Origin: Drosophila miranda
Lineage: Eukaryota; Arthropoda; Insecta; Diptera; Drosophilidae
NCBI RefSeq assembly: GCF_003369915.1
Contig: NW_022881603.1
Span: forward strand, 5,625,249-5,689,248
DNA: 64,000 nt
Reading direction: 5' to 3'
The notes under the pieces: model-generated
Told to the model about the DNA's origin: nothing
The model's input: the letters and a program-made list of their open reading frames with translations, nothing else
Database searches by the model: none
Program-made: the position numbers and the translations under genes
Shown here: positions 12,093-23,862 of the stretch, one piece after another
Numbering within the stretch: position 1 is the first letter of the stretch
How the letters are laid out: each line of letters starts with the position of its first letter

Positions 12093-12943
12093 TATACCCG
12101 ATACTCAAAATGAGTATTGGGGTATATTAGATTTGTGGTAAAAGTGGATGTGTGTAACGTCCAGAAGGAATCGTTTCCGACCCCATAAAGTATATATATT
12201 CTGGATCAGCATCAATAGCCGAGTCGATTGAGCCCTGTCTGTCTGTCCGTCTGTCCGTCCGTCCGTCTGTCCGTCCCCTTCAGCGCCTAGTGCTCAAAGA
12301 CTCTAAGATCTAGAGCAACGATTTTTTGGATCCAGACTTCTGTGATATGTCACTGCTACAAGTATATTTCAAAACTTCGCCCCGCCCACTTCCGCCCCCA
12401 CAAAGGACGAAAATCTGTGGCATCTACATTTTTAAAGATACGATAAAACCAAAAACGTAGAATCGTAGAGGATGACTATATGTTCTAGAGTGTAAAATCT
12501 CAACCAGATCGTATAATTATTATAGCCAGAATCAAGAAAACAATTTCATTCTTTCTCGCTCTGTCTCTCTCTAACACACAGGTTTCATGGTCGGTTTTGC
12601 CAATTGCAAAATATGAGTTCAAGGATCACAGAACCTAAAAGAGCCAGAGCAACCAAATTTGGTATCCTAAAAACGCAGAATCATAGATAATGACCATATC
12701 TATCAGATTGCTGAATCTGGATCAGATCGGATCATTTTTGTAGCCAAAAGCAAGAAATCAATTTTCAGTGGCTACGCAGCGCCCGACGTCACGCTCAGAC
12801 TGATTGTCTGTCTCTCTCGCACGCACTCTTTGTCGTGTCGTTTAATATTAGCGGCGTCTGCCGGAGGAGAGCCATACTGACTTAGTATCGGGTATAACTG
12901 TAGAGTTGCGGTGTCCGCAGCAACTCACAACGTTCCACCTGGT
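12093..12943 (+). mobile_element. DINE-1/ISY with a central deletion
   Basis: This copy is shortened by loss of the second and third GC-rich blocks. At about 12668 the sequence jumps from TTTGGTATCC directly to TAAAAACGCAGAATC. Both ends, the microsatellite and the 3' hairpin are present. It interrupts the gypsy-like element just downstream of the integrase coding region. Confidence 0.88.
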
Positions 12944-12950
12944 TTTTTTT

Positions 12951-15771
12951 TTAATCTAAGTGCACAAGTTTCACCCTGCGTGCTGACGAGTCTCTTGCGT
13001 GTCCTGCGCGGCACCCTTCCTCTATCTGGTATGGCCCATCGTACCGTGGTGCCAGCTTCGCGGCGAATCCCTCCGCTGCATTGGAAAGGTGGTGCTGTTT
13101 GGCCCACACGACCTCTCCCACTTTGGGCCTCCACGGTCTTCTTCTCAGGTTGTAATGCCTGGCCTGATCCTGGGCTGCCCTTTCCAAGTTGCGTCGAACC
13201 AACTGAAACAGCTCCTTTAATTTCTTCGCATTTTCATCCGGCGTCTCTGTGCCTTGTCCCGTGCCTACCGTCTCCTCGTCATATAGGGCCTTTGGCAGCC
13301 GGGGTTCCCTTCCTTGCACCACGAACGCCGGTGAATATCCCGTTGTATCCGACACTCCCGAATTCATGGCCAACATCAGCTCCGGCCATTTTTCATCCCA
13401 ACACCTTTGATCACCCTCTGTGAACTGAGCTATCATGGTCTTTACCGTTCTGTTCGTTCGCTCTGTCGGATTCTCTTGCGGCGTGTATGGCGCCGTAAAC
13501 TGGTGGCGAACTCCTAGCTGCTCCAGGAATCTTGTAAATGCCCTGCTTGCAAACTGCACCCCATTGTCCGTAATGAAGACTTTGGGCGTGCCAAAACGGG
13601 CTATTATGCGCTCTCGACAGGCCTTTATTAGTGCCTCTGCTGTGGCCTTCCTCAGCGGCACCAACTCGGTTCACTTGGAGAATCGATCCACCAGCACCAA
13701 CAGCATTGAGTTCCCATGTTTCGACCTCGGCAGAGGACCCACAAAGTCCGCGCATACCGTTGCCCATGGTTCTTCCGGCACCTGTGCACACATAACTTCC
13801 ACGAGGCGACTTCTTCGCTCCCTGCCCGGTGAGGAATGTGCCGGTACAAGTTTCCCCCCTTCTCCACATAGTCGGGGTACTTCGGGGATTCTTTTCTGAT
13901 CTTTTCTACCATGCCCTCTAACCACTTGCAGGGCGGCTCGCCTACTGGTTGTGTTCCCTCCTCATTTCTTATCCGACGGCCTCGCTCCCCCACCGGTTGT
14001 CGGGAGAGTGCGTCGGCTACCACGTTGAGCTGTCCTTTCCTGTACGCGACTTTCCTGAAGCGATATCCTTCCAAGTATGGCCTCAACCGGCGGATGGCCC
14101 ATACAATGGCCAGACATTCTTTCTCGGTCGCCGAATAGTTCCTTTCGGGTCCATTTAGCGTCCTGCTAGCATATGATATTACTCGTTCGCCCCTTTCCGT
14201 CTCCTGCGTGAGAATCGCACCCAGCCCGTAATCACTGGCGTCTGTCTGCAGAACGAACTTCTTCGAGAAGTCGGGGCACGCCAGCACGGGGTCCGCCACT
14301 AGTCGTCTTTCACCTCCTCGAACGCTTCTTGCCGTTCTTGTGTCCAGACCCATTCCGTCTTCTTCTTGAGGAGCCCGGACAGGGGCTGCACGAGGGTGGC
14401 GAATTCGGGCACGAATCTCCGGTACCATGAGGCCACTCCCAAGTACTGTCTCAGCTCCTTGACATTTGTCGGCGGTTTCAATTCGGCTATCGCTGCGACT
14501 TTCTCGGGGTCTGTACATATCCCCTCGCCGGTCACCTTGTGGCCTAGATACCGCAGCTCTTTCCTAAAGAACTCGCACTTGTCTGCGTTCAGCCGCAGGT
14601 TAGCCAAGCGCAGCCGTCGAAACACCTCTTTCAGGTTTCTTCGGTGCTCTTCCTCTGTTCGCCCGATGACCACTATGTCATCGTGATACGCGAACGCGTG
14701 CGGCATCATTTCTGGCCCAATCACTTGGTCTAACGCCCGTTGAACCCAAACGGCATCACCTTCCATTGGTATAGCCCCTTTCCGGGCACCGTGAACGCCG
14801 TGATCGGCCGGCTGCTCTCGGCCAGGGGGATCTGCCAATATCCATCCTTCAGATCTAGGCTACTTATGAATTTCGCTTCCCGCAGTTGATCGAGGATGTA
14901 ATCGCGTTAACTTGACGAAAGTCCACGCACAATCTCCATTTGCCATTTTTCTTCTTTACCATCACTATAGGCGAACTGTAGGGGCTCTTTGACGGCTCTA
15001 TGCATCCCATTTCTAATAGTTCGTCCACTTTCTGGTTAATCTCGGCCTGCATTTTGGGGTTCTTCGGGTAATATCTTTGCTTAATCGGTTGCGGGTCACT
15101 CATGGTGATTGTGTGCACCGCCACATTAGACACCCCCTCGATCTTGGAAAATGCCCCTAACTCTCGGGCTAAGAATTCCTCCACTGGCTCTTCCCTCGCC
15201 CCCTCATTCTGCCTCATGCCCGCTGACACCCCTCTGGCGGCCACTCTTAGGGTCGTGTCCGTTTCGTTGTCGGACTCCGGAGCCGTGTCTCCAGCTTCGG
15301 CCTTCGCCACGGACAGTCTTTCCTCCTGGTCTCCTCGTTCCCTATCTTGGGCAGGGATCACCACCCTGTGCCCTGCACAGGTCACCACTGCCCCGACCGC
15401 GCGGAGAAAATCCCATCCCAACACTAACTCATCAATCACACCCGGCAATACGAGTAGCACCATTGGGATCTCCTTATTCCCAAAGCATACCTTCGTTTCA
15501 ATCTGGCACGTGACCTCCTGGCTATGGCCATCCGCCAACCTCACCCTTTTCCTTGCCGCCGCCTCCCGGCCTTCACCCTTTAGTCGGTCCGCAAGCTCGC
15601 GGCTCACGAAACTGCTGGTAGCTCCTGTATCCACCGTGGCTTGCAGCTCCATGCCCGCGACTTCCACTACTGCGGATAACTGTTCCTCCTCGCTGGTTAG
15701 CCTGCCGACTAGGCTTGAGGGACTGTTTCTTGCGAACCTGGCCCGGCCCTCCGCGGCGTGGGTCGCGGGGC
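12951..15771 (-). pseudogene. pro-pol of the gypsy-like element, decayed
   Basis: On the minus strand, in order: a retropepsin motif DTGATSSF (about 15620), the start of reverse transcriptase (CVDFRQVNA, about 14920), the RT catalytic motif as YHDD (about 14690), RNase H (TDASDYGLGA, about 14240), and the integrase core and C-terminal part (12951-13664) ending in a basic tail. The frame changes repeatedly. Bases coding for central RT motifs are missing near 14840-14890, and RNase H is shortened near 14060-14080. The -1 frame entered from gag at the GGGAAAC site (15772-15778) is open through protease, so the original strategy was a gag/pro-pol frameshift. The copy is clearly non-functional. 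Confidence 0.85.
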
Positions 15772-17040
15772 GTTTCCCGTCTTCCTGCAGCATTGCCATG
15801 CCGAGACGCCCACTTTTCCGCATCTCCAGCAGTAGGTGAGAGGTCGGCCGTTGCACTCCCGGCTCCAATGATCCGCGCTCCCACACCTTCGGCACGCCTG
15901 GGCCGGATTCTTGACATATCCGTTCTCGATATTGCCGTTGGTCGGTGTCGGCATAAGGACACGCGCTCCCCTTTCCTCCCGTGCTGCTCCGTCCAGCGGG
16001 CCGTCTTTGCATCGCCGACATGCCGTCGTCTCGGCTGGCTTGTGGAAGGGATTCGCTGCCCGGGCTTTCACGGTTGGATTCTCCCGTTGGAACTCTAGGC
16101 GGTCCCTCTCTAACGCCTCGAACTCGTCTGCCAGTTCCATCATGGTGTCGAGGTCTTTGCACCGGTGCGGCCTCATATACGCTCTCAGATCGGGCATGCT
16201 ATTCTCACGAATCAGCTCCGTCTGCTCCTCTTGGGGACATTTCAGGGGTCGCATAAGTGTCTGCATCTCTACCATATACTCTTTGAATGGCTCGCCCCAT
16301 TTCTGTTTCCGCATCCTCACTTCCTGCAGCAACTTCTCAAAGTATCCCTGCGGCAGAAAGTAAGCCTGGAAGCTGGACGAGAACTCTTTCCACGTTCTCC
16401 ACTGTCGATTGTTCGCCACGAACCACATCAGCGCCCGCCCTTTTAGCAGCTCCGGCATCGCCCTTGGGATCATATCCGGATCCAGACCGTACGTCTCAGC
16501 GGACCACTCGACCTGCTCCAAGAACTCGAGAGGCTTCGTCGTCCCGTCGAAACGGAACGACCATTCTCTCACCTGTTTCGCCACTCTAGCGTAGTCCAGG
16601 TGTGCTGGCCGTATTGTGGCTGGTTCGGTTCTCCCTCTTTCGGTCACTCGGCTTCGATCCCCTCCTTGGTGGCGGGGCCTGCTAGGCGTCCCCGTGTGCG
16701 AGCGTTCCGGTATTGGCACTGAGAGACTCGCGATCAATTCTCTCTGTATGTCGACTGGGGACCTCCACAGCGCCGCCGCGGCTGCGCCGGGTGGGGGTGC
16801 CAGGTGCTCGTACGCGGCTTTTTTGTCGTCCGCCCGGGGTGTCGGCGAGGACCTGTCCGCCCGACACTCCCATACCTCAATCAGATCGGCCCACTCCGAC
16901 TCATCTTCGTGTTCCCTCATCCACTCCTCAAATGTTCTTCTCATTTCGTCCACTGTGCCCTCCAGCCGCACGCCGAAGGCTTGGCCGCATTGGACAAGCT
17001 CCTCCTTTCTCAACCGGTGGATCCATTGTCCCTTCCCCAT
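15709..17040 (-). CDS. gag of the gypsy-like element, intact frame
   Basis: This is a 443-codon frame whose ATG lies about 70 bases inside the 5' LTR primer-binding site. The central part (about residues 150-300) resembles the retrotransposon gag capsid fold family, with WSFRFDGT at its start and FEKLLQEV and PFKEYM further on. Two cysteine clusters follow: CRRCGSADHWSREC is a standard CX2CX4HX4C knuckle, while the second, starting CWRCGKVG, lacks the usual His. The frame overlaps pro in the -1 frame, with GGGAAAC at 15778-15772 read as GGA-AAC in the gag frame. Gag is open while pol is wrecked. Confidence 0.8.
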   Translation of the reverse strand: MGKGQWIHRLRKEELVQCGQAFGVRLEGTVDEMRRTFEEWMREHEDESEWADLIEVWECRADRSSPTPRADDKKAAYEHLAPPPGAAAAALWRSPVDIQRELIASLSVPIPERSHTGTPSRPRHQGGDRSRVTERGRTEPATIRPAHLDYARVAKQVREWSFRFDGTTKPLEFLEQVEWSAETYGLDPDMIPRAMPELLKGRALMWFVANNRQWRTWKEFSSSFQAYFLPQGYFEKLLQEVRMRKQKWGEPFKEYMVEMQTLMRPLKCPQEEQTELIRENSMPDLRAYMRPHRCKDLDTMMELADEFEALERDRLEFQRENPTVKARAANPFHKPAETTACRRCKDGPLDGAAREERGARVLMPTPTNGNIENGYVKNPAQACRRCGSADHWSRECNGRPLTYCWRCGKVGVSAWQCCRKTGNAPRPTPRRAGPGSQETVPQA

Positions 17041-17109
17041 TCTCTCGTCTATATTTCTCCTCCCTTTGTCCTACTCTTTGTCGTTGTAGGCCCCACGTTG
17101 GGCGCCAGT

Positions 17110-17989
17110 TGTAACGAACCTGCTTCTTGGTTCGCTTGAGTTTGCTGGGCTCGCTCAGCGGTCGGCCGATTCGTCGCAACGTATTTTTATTGTTGCCCCC
17201 AACGACAAATGATAAGACCTTCCTTTTCTTTAATCGAATTTCTCTTTATTCGTACTTATATTAGGACTTAGGGCTAGATGCTACAATTCAGCTTATCTAT
17301 GGATCTCCACCACGCGTCGGGTGTGGCAGCGTTGAGGCTAACGATTGGGGCAGTTTGACCTCCGCTATTGCTTTGGCCAGCCACGCAAATCCGCACTCTA
17401 CGTCTCGCACTCCCCTCTTAGCTTCCGCCGGCAACTGTGGATCACCTCTTAACTTAGACTCACTCTGGGGGCAGGCGGGGCCTGTCTTCCTGTTGCTATT
17501 CACTTCACTGCACTTCTTCGAACCGTACCGGGTACTACTCTTACGTTTCGGCGGGGTTTCAACGTGCGCGCGCGATCACTTCTCCACGGCAAAAGAGACC
17601 CGCTTCGTTGCCGCAGCCTCCTTTTATAGCCCCTTGACGGGCCCCGGCTCGGCGTTGGTAGTTTTCCATCACCGTCTCCTGGTTTCCACGGCCTTCGTAA
17701 CGGGGCCTGGCCGGTGGCGTGATCCCATGCCCATATTTGGTCATGCGTCGGATCGCTGCCGGCCTGATCCCGCCGTCTCCTCTGCCTCTCGCGTTTCTCT
17801 CGCTCCGAGAGCGGGACACTTCTCCTCTCGGGGCCCTTGGCCTCTTCGCCGTATCCGGATATGTGTGGGTATCTGGGCTGACACCTTCGCCTTATCCAGC
17901 CAGCCATCAGCCTTTATCCGACCGTCCCACCGCCTTTATCCGGCTATGCTTTGGTCGAATTCGGCCTGTGGGAACCGCGGTTCCTCACA
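17110..17989 (-). repeat. 5' LTR of the gypsy-like element
   Basis: This 880-base LTR is uninterrupted, begins TGTAACG and ends TCCTCACA. It shows the empty ISY target seen filled at 2449. It lacks about ten bases (near 17317) present in the 3' LTR copies. The primer-binding site CTGGCGCCCAACGTGGGG lies at 17091-17108 on the minus strand. The neighbouring ATAT (17990-17993) is the target duplication. Confidence 0.87.
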
Positions 17990-17993
17990 ATAT

Positions 17994-19981
17994 ATAAATT
18001 AATAAATAATCGTAATATAACTAATTAATTAACTATTGTAAAATATCCTGCAAATTAAATCTTAAATCAATCAAGGGAAGCGACGCAAAGATGTGGTCCA
18101 AACCTCAAGGAAAAATAGACGGCCGCTGTTCACGCCGAGGAACGACCTGTGCCGTCAAAAATATTGACTTTGAATCTCCGATGCCAACACAGACATTACA
18201 CATCAGGCCGTCCGTAAATTAAACTAAACGGATCAGCTAAACAGATGTCTCTTGAATTAAAGGAGTCAAAAAGCGAAGTGAAAAGAATGAATGGAAACCA
18301 CTTCATCCGTGTCATTTTTAGCATGTTTTATTTCGAGTTTAAGAAGCGCGCCATTTTCACACATTTCCGTTCCTGACGCAGTCACACTGATTTTCTTGCC
18401 ACCATGTCTGGCTCACACTGCGTGCAAATTTTATACTCCTCATAATATTTTCCAGTATATTTTAAGACGCGTTGGCGTGTTGTTACCAAGTAAAGAACAG
18501 AATTTTAGTGGAAATTGTTATTGACCGTTTTGTTTAAATCTTATTTCATTAGCAATGCTATAAAGATGAAAACCTAAATTTATCCGGGTGACCGTTTACG
18601 GTATTTTTAATACTTTTCGTTATTTTTTGAGGTCAATATTGCACCGACGGTATATTTACGGTATATCGGTATATAATGGTATAAGGTCAATTTCATCAAT
18701 CTATTAAATTTAATTTTCAACGTTATATAGAAATCCAATAAAAAGCAAATATTTTAAATAAGCCAGTCAAGTATAAAATTGAATCATTAATCATATAAAA
18801 TTATCTGGGCGAAACTGAGAGATCTATATAGCTGGGAATATTTGACGGAAGATAATAAACGAGTATTTATTGGTGAATAACCGGTTGACAACAATGATTA
18901 CCGGCAGCACTAATTCTCATACCCTAGGGAAAAGGATATTATAGAATTGAGAATATGTTTGACATCCCAGACTCCGTAGGTATCAGGATCGAGATAAATA
19001 TATACAAGATACTAATAATATACATGAATATGTCTAAAAAATATCAATTTGAGAAAAGGTCTTAATAAATTACGTTGTATCTTCATATAAAATTAACGAA
19101 ATAGGGTGTACAAAGGGCAATACACGCATTATGTCTTCAAATACCAGCAACATTGCGACTATGTTTTTGTCGAACTATTTTGTTTAAACCCTGTTTTAGT
19201 TAAAAGCAATAAAAGCAAGAAACAAAAACTAGCCAGTTATGTAGGAAATTCATTAATAAATGGTATAAAATTACGAGGGCAAAACTTAAGGTTTTAGTTA
19301 GCAAGAATTTTTCAACGGAATCTCTAAATTGAACAATATGAACGACTATTCTCTTTCGTTTTTGTTGTTTTAAACTATTTCGCTAAAACCTTTTATTAGA
19401 TAAGATCCAATAAAAGCAAGTATTTAGAATAAACCAGTTAAGTAGAAAATAGATTCATTAATCGGTTAAAATTATGTGTGCATGGCTAAATGTTCTATAC
19501 AGCTATTAATATTCGACGGAATATCAAAATTGAGGAATATGTAAAATAGAACATGAATTCGTCAGTATATTTACGGTATATTTTTTAAATGGGACAGTAT
19601 ATTTCTGGAGGTTGGACGGTATACTTTTTTATTGATGGCCAGCACGGATTTAATTTTAATTTAATTTACAATTTACGTAGTAAAGTATTCGAGAAATGTT
19701 TATTCACTAATTCACAAATGTAGAAAATTGTATGGACTCCATTTCCTATTACTCGCGAAGAGAACAGCAACAAGTTTGCTGTACAAGAAGGCTGAAGGCG
19801 TTGCAAAGACTTATCAACGCATGATACACATATTTTCGCGTACAAACTAATGATGTAAACAAGTGCTCCCAACATCTACTGTTCTTTAACTTGGCCATAT
19901 CCACCTTCATACAATCAACATAAATTCAAAGAACGACGATAAGTCGTGATAGCTCTAAGAAGACACGGCAAGATTGACAAA
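17994..19981. repeat. AT-rich spacer with a diverged local repeat upstream of Naa35
   Basis: No gene is visible. From about 18620 the region holds diverged copies of a ~180-base unit (near 18755-18960, 19226-19330 and 19420-19560) with the shared order AAACCAGT(T/C)AAGTAGAAAAT, ATTCATTAATCGG, ATTCGACGGAATAT and GAGGAATATG. Further copies lie at about 24700-24780 and 25012-25131. Short GGTATATTTACGG motifs occur at 18645-18675 and 19561-19590. The last part (19555-19880) matches the tamo promoter region at 32950-33270. Confidence 0.6.
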
Positions 19982-22646
19982 ATGAACGGAAGGTAAGCCA
20001 GCGGTGCGGACTGTTCTATAAATATCTACTTACACACATACATATGTTCAATTATGTTCCTTCCAGTCCACTCTGTGGCGTTGCGGAGCCGGCCGACTTC
20101 CAGGCAGCCGCTGCAACTGCCGCTGCAGCTGCGGCCGCCGCCACTAGGGCCAACAGCTCCTCGGACCGGGATGAGTGGAGCGCGAGCGAATGCGGCTTTA
20201 TGGATCCCGAAGTGCAGCGCACAATGCGGAGTGGCAGTACCGCAGAAGACATAACACAGTATCCACTGCATGGATGGCTTGATGTAAGCGACGAGTTTCT
20301 TGCTGCCTGTAAAGAACTGAAACCCGGAGAACTGGCGCAGGACATGATGTTTGGTCTCTTCGAAGCCATGTCTGCGATTGAGATAATGGATCCAAAGATG
20401 GATGTGGGCATGGGCTTCGATAAGTTGGATTTGCCTCCGCCCTCCTTTGAGGTAGCCATCTCGGTAAGAATGGAGAAGATAGTCAGTCTCATGCCTAGGT
20501 CATCCTTTCATTTGCACCCATTCCAGACAGGCGTTATTAATCTGGACAACCTTACGCCCACCGAACTAATTGGGATCTTTGATGCTCTATTCTCCTGCGT
20601 TGTGTCCTGGCTGGAGGGGAATTCCATGGATCAGGTGCTGTTCACCTGTCTCTATCTGCACGCTCCCTCTAAAATCAAGGACAAGGCGCTGCGCGTCTTC
20701 TGCACTGCAGTGCGTAATCTCATTGTGGTCATCAAGAGCATCATCATCATAGCAGGTGTGAACGAGGAGGAGGATTTCCAGCTGTACGGAAATACTGCAC
20801 TGTTGGCCGCGGAGAAGGCTCATCCCGGCAATATTTTTGGTTATCTGAAGGAGGTAGAGGACGAGCTGGTGCTCAAATGCAAGCAGCTGACATCGCCGGA
20901 AGATCTGATGTCCGTGGTGCATCGACTCCGCTTCATGCGGCACCTATTCCAGGTCATCTACCAGGTGGAGCAGATGGCAGCCAATGACACCGCAGAAGAT
21001 ACAATAAGCGAGATTTACAAAAATCTAAACGTGGCTTCTGAACTGTTGCCGCTTCTGCGCAAAACCATTGATCGGGGCACCCAGCCCGTTGAGGGCTGTA
21101 AGTCAGATGGCAGCGATTGCTTTTTAAGTCGTGTCTAACCAATTAATTGTATTCTCCAGCTGAGGCCCCAAATCCCATCGGCTTCTCGACCCGCATTCAT
21201 GATCGCACTCAGCCACCCTCATTTCCTCGCAGCATTAAGATCAGAGACCGACCAGCCAGCTTTCAGTTTCTAGAGGAGATGATCTCGCGTTTCAAATACG
21301 CCTGCAAAGTGACGCGGAATAAGGATTACTTCTCTGCGCTGGTAAGGCTAACGTTTGAACTGTTTGGAAATTGCTACATTTAATTTCGTCCACTTGCAGA
21401 ACTTCTTTATCGAGTACAGTAAAAAGTCGGGGCAGTGCATCCTTTCGAGGAGTGTTCTGCAGAGTTTATTCACCGCAAACCTGCGTCTGGTGCATGGTAG
21501 AATGCCGATGAAACTGTTTCTGCGGCACTCGGTGCAGGCCTTCAACTCCCCGCCAGTGCTCAGTACCAAGAATTCGGTGTCCGCTGATCCCAAGGTGCAG
21601 CAGCAGCTGGAGAATTTCTTTCGCTACTGCATCAGCCTGAACACCTTCACAATGTTTATACGCATCTGTGGCTTCAATCGCGCAAGGCAGCGGGACAAGC
21701 TGGCTCGATTGATTGAGAATTTCGACGCTATACAGGTGGATGCGGCCAGATTGGACTCATTTATGAACCAACTGGCCAACGAGCGGGCCATGGAGGGAAA
21801 CGAGCTGCACGCCACTGCACTCAAGCACAGCACCCACTTTTCCACGTGGGTCCTGTACAACTGCTTCCGTGCCATGCTGATCTACCTAATGTCCGGCTTC
21901 GAGCTGGAGCTGTATGCTGTGCACGAGTTCCTCTACATCTACTGGTATCCTTACGAGTTTCTGGTGGGTTTCCTCGTTTCGGCGCTGACACGCACGGAAA
22001 ATATTCTTCTCGCCCAGGAGGAATACGCTGAGCACCTGAGCAAGATTCAAGCGAATGGTGGCACCATTTCCAAGAACCGCAAGGCGGCCAAGCCCAGGAA
22101 GAACAAGAAACTACAGCGTCCGTACCGCTGCGAGATAGTCTTCTATCACGCCCTGCTTAGTCTCTGTGGCGGCATGTACAAGGCTATGGGCGCCCTTACC
22201 AAAGACGGACGCGTGCGTCTGCCAATGCCCACTTTTGACAACGAGGAGGTTCGATACAATCGACGATTCCGTCCCTTTGGCGCACTAACCAGTCCTCCGC
22301 CTGTCAGCTATCAGGAGTTTAAGAGCATCCGCGATCACATAATGCTTGCTAGCGTCGAGGACCTGTACGCTGTTGCAGCCAAGCATTTCGACCAGGCCCG
22401 AAATATTTTGGAAAACGTACAGAACCCTGACCAGGAAGTGAGTTTACAATTACAGAATCTCTGCCACAAACGTCTCGCTCACAGCTCAAATCCGATCTGT
22501 TACAGGTGCTGGACCTTCTTCAAATCGCTCGAACCAACTTTGTCGTGATGAATGTGCTGGCCCGTGGCCATCAGAAGGATGTGAAGCGCCAGCCAGAGTT
22601 TGATTTTTCAAAGCATAGCTATTTCCCCATTATAAAGTTGAAATAA
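19982..22646 (+). CDS. Naa35: N-alpha-acetyltransferase 35, NatC auxiliary subunit (Mak10)
   Basis: NAA35/Mak10 is the large auxiliary subunit of NatC, which acetylates N-termini beginning Met-hydrophobic on cytosolic ribosomes. Exons: 19982-19992, 20067-21097, 21160-21341, 21400-22437, 22506-22646, all with GT-AG introns and matching phases, giving about 800 codons. The first exon codes only MNG plus part of Ser. I chose this start because the donor AG/GTAAGC and the acceptor at 20066 keep the frame, and it avoids the intronic ATG at 20044. After an Ala tract comes the conserved block with LHGWLDVSDEF, then FGLFEAMSAIEIMDPKMD and FQTGVINLDNL, typical of Mak10. The last residues are YFPIIKLK. 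No lesion is seen. The 3' end converges on Zfrp8, 83 bases or less away. Confidence 0.93.
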
Positions 22647-22684
22647 GCGGCTGGCGATCAGATTTTAAATGTGTGCCACCTCCA

Positions 22685-23862
22685 CTAACCATAACCAACT
22701 AAATTAAATGTACGTATGGAGTTTATTATCAATGTTGCTCTTGCGACACAACGTCCTGCTTGACCATGTGCTCCCTCAATGGGGCAGCTCTTGGCACAAG
22801 TGTAGACCGCCAGTACGCCCCAGTCCAGAAACTCTTCTTTGAGCAGCACCAAGGTCTGCGGCATGATCTGGAACTCAAATTGACGAATCCCACTGCATTG
22901 GCTGCAGTTGGGCAGCGATTTCAGCTGATCCGCCACAGTTGCGGCTGTGTTTGTTATCCAAAGGGGCTCCCCGCCGCGCTTGTAGCGCACAATCTGCTCG
23001 GGCTCGTCGGCGATTTGCTTCTTAAATTGACGAAACGTCTTGTCATCCGAGCCAGCTGTATTTCCAAAGTACTTGTCCATTTCCGCCTCGGAGACGTTGC
23101 TCAGGTCGCCGGTGTTGCCACTGGCTTGTAGCGCTTCAAACTCTGCCAAACGGGCGTCGTCATCTTTGTGATGCTCTTCTACCGGCCTTGTGGGATTGCT
23201 CTCTATCACAATCTCAAATTCTTCAAATTCTATCGCTTTAAGCGATGACCCGCAGTTAGCCTTGTGGTCGGACCAATGTGCCCGCTGATGAGCAGCGGAA
23301 CAATAATAGATGGTTTTACAGCGGCTGCAGGCATGCGGAGCATAACAGCCGCAGGCTTCACATACTTTTTTCAGGCATGGTATGGGAAGCTGGAAGAAGT
23401 ATACACGTCTACAATTAATTCCAAAAACCCTTCGTTCTATAGCTTACCAAAGGTTCCCCATCGTCTTCCGCCGCCTGTTCCGAGAAGAATTTGTTTTTCA
23501 GTGCCAGCTGAGATCTCAGCACTGTGAAATTTCTGGACAAGCCACAAACATGAGTCGCAGGATAGCCACAAAACACACAGTTTAAAGTACTTACTCTGCA
23601 CTATGATCCTGCTGGCAGTCTGCGTTCCGGCACACGAAAATATAAATCGACCGATGAAAGTTGAAATCATCCTCGTGGGGGCATAAAGTTGGGCTAAGAA
23701 AACTTTTGGCGCCTTGCACTTCTGACACTGCAGCTGTTCCGTCGGAGGGAGTGCCTCCAGCTCCAGCCAGGCCGGTTGTCCACCCAATTTGCTGGGAAAG
23801 TAGCGGTTAGTCAACCAACCATTATTGTCGAGTTTCTCGGCAAAACCCAAATCAATTTCCAT
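22685..23862 (-). pseudogene. Zfrp8: Zfrp8/PDCD2 orthologue with two frameshifts
   Basis: PDCD2-family proteins chaperone the ribosomal protein uS5 in small-subunit assembly; fly Zfrp8 is needed in stem cells. Exons: 23862-23595, 23532-23448, 23389 to the end. The N-terminus is MEIDLGFAEK and the PDCD2 N-domain follows (GGQPAWLELEALPP). Exon 3 has a complete MYND-type finger (CEACGCYAPHAC...YYC) and the PDCD2 C-domain (GEPLWITNTAATVADQL). Near 23684 the exon 1 frame is lost by one base in a C-run, although the other frame continues the family sequence and the phase at the exon 1 donor only fits if a base is missing. Near 22781 one extra G shifts the last ~18 codons, moving the stop from 22729 to 22685. 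The two events plus intact splice sites suggest recent decay or sequence error. Confidence 0.8.

Larger units (their letters stand above)
2371..17989 (-). mobile_element. Gypsy-like LTR retrotransposon with nested ISY insertions
   Basis: Both ends are TG...CA LTR termini (TGTAACGAACC at 2371, CCTCACA at 17989). They are flanked by the same four bases, ATAT, at 2367-2370 and 17990-17993, so I read the whole 15.6 kb as one insertion. The element reads on the minus strand: 5' LTR at 17110-17989, a CTGGCGCCCAACGTGGGG primer-binding site just inside it, gag, pro-pol, a third reading frame, then a polypurine tract (complement of 4367-4379) next to the 3' LTR. Five ISY copies and a tandem duplication have expanded it. 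The family is Ty3/gypsy from its protease, reverse transcriptase, RNase H and integrase signatures and the order RT-RNaseH-IN. Pol is broken in several places, so this copy cannot be autonomous. Confidence 0.85.

Noticed and set aside
13652-13925. An exogenous or endogenous virus with env
   Set aside because: I see no env-like frame in any of the three LTR elements within the window; they are described as retrotransposons.
20052-20492. 146-codon minus-strand frame over Naa35
   Set aside because: It is antisense to a well supported coding exon; its Ala tract mirrors the GCC/GCA repeats.
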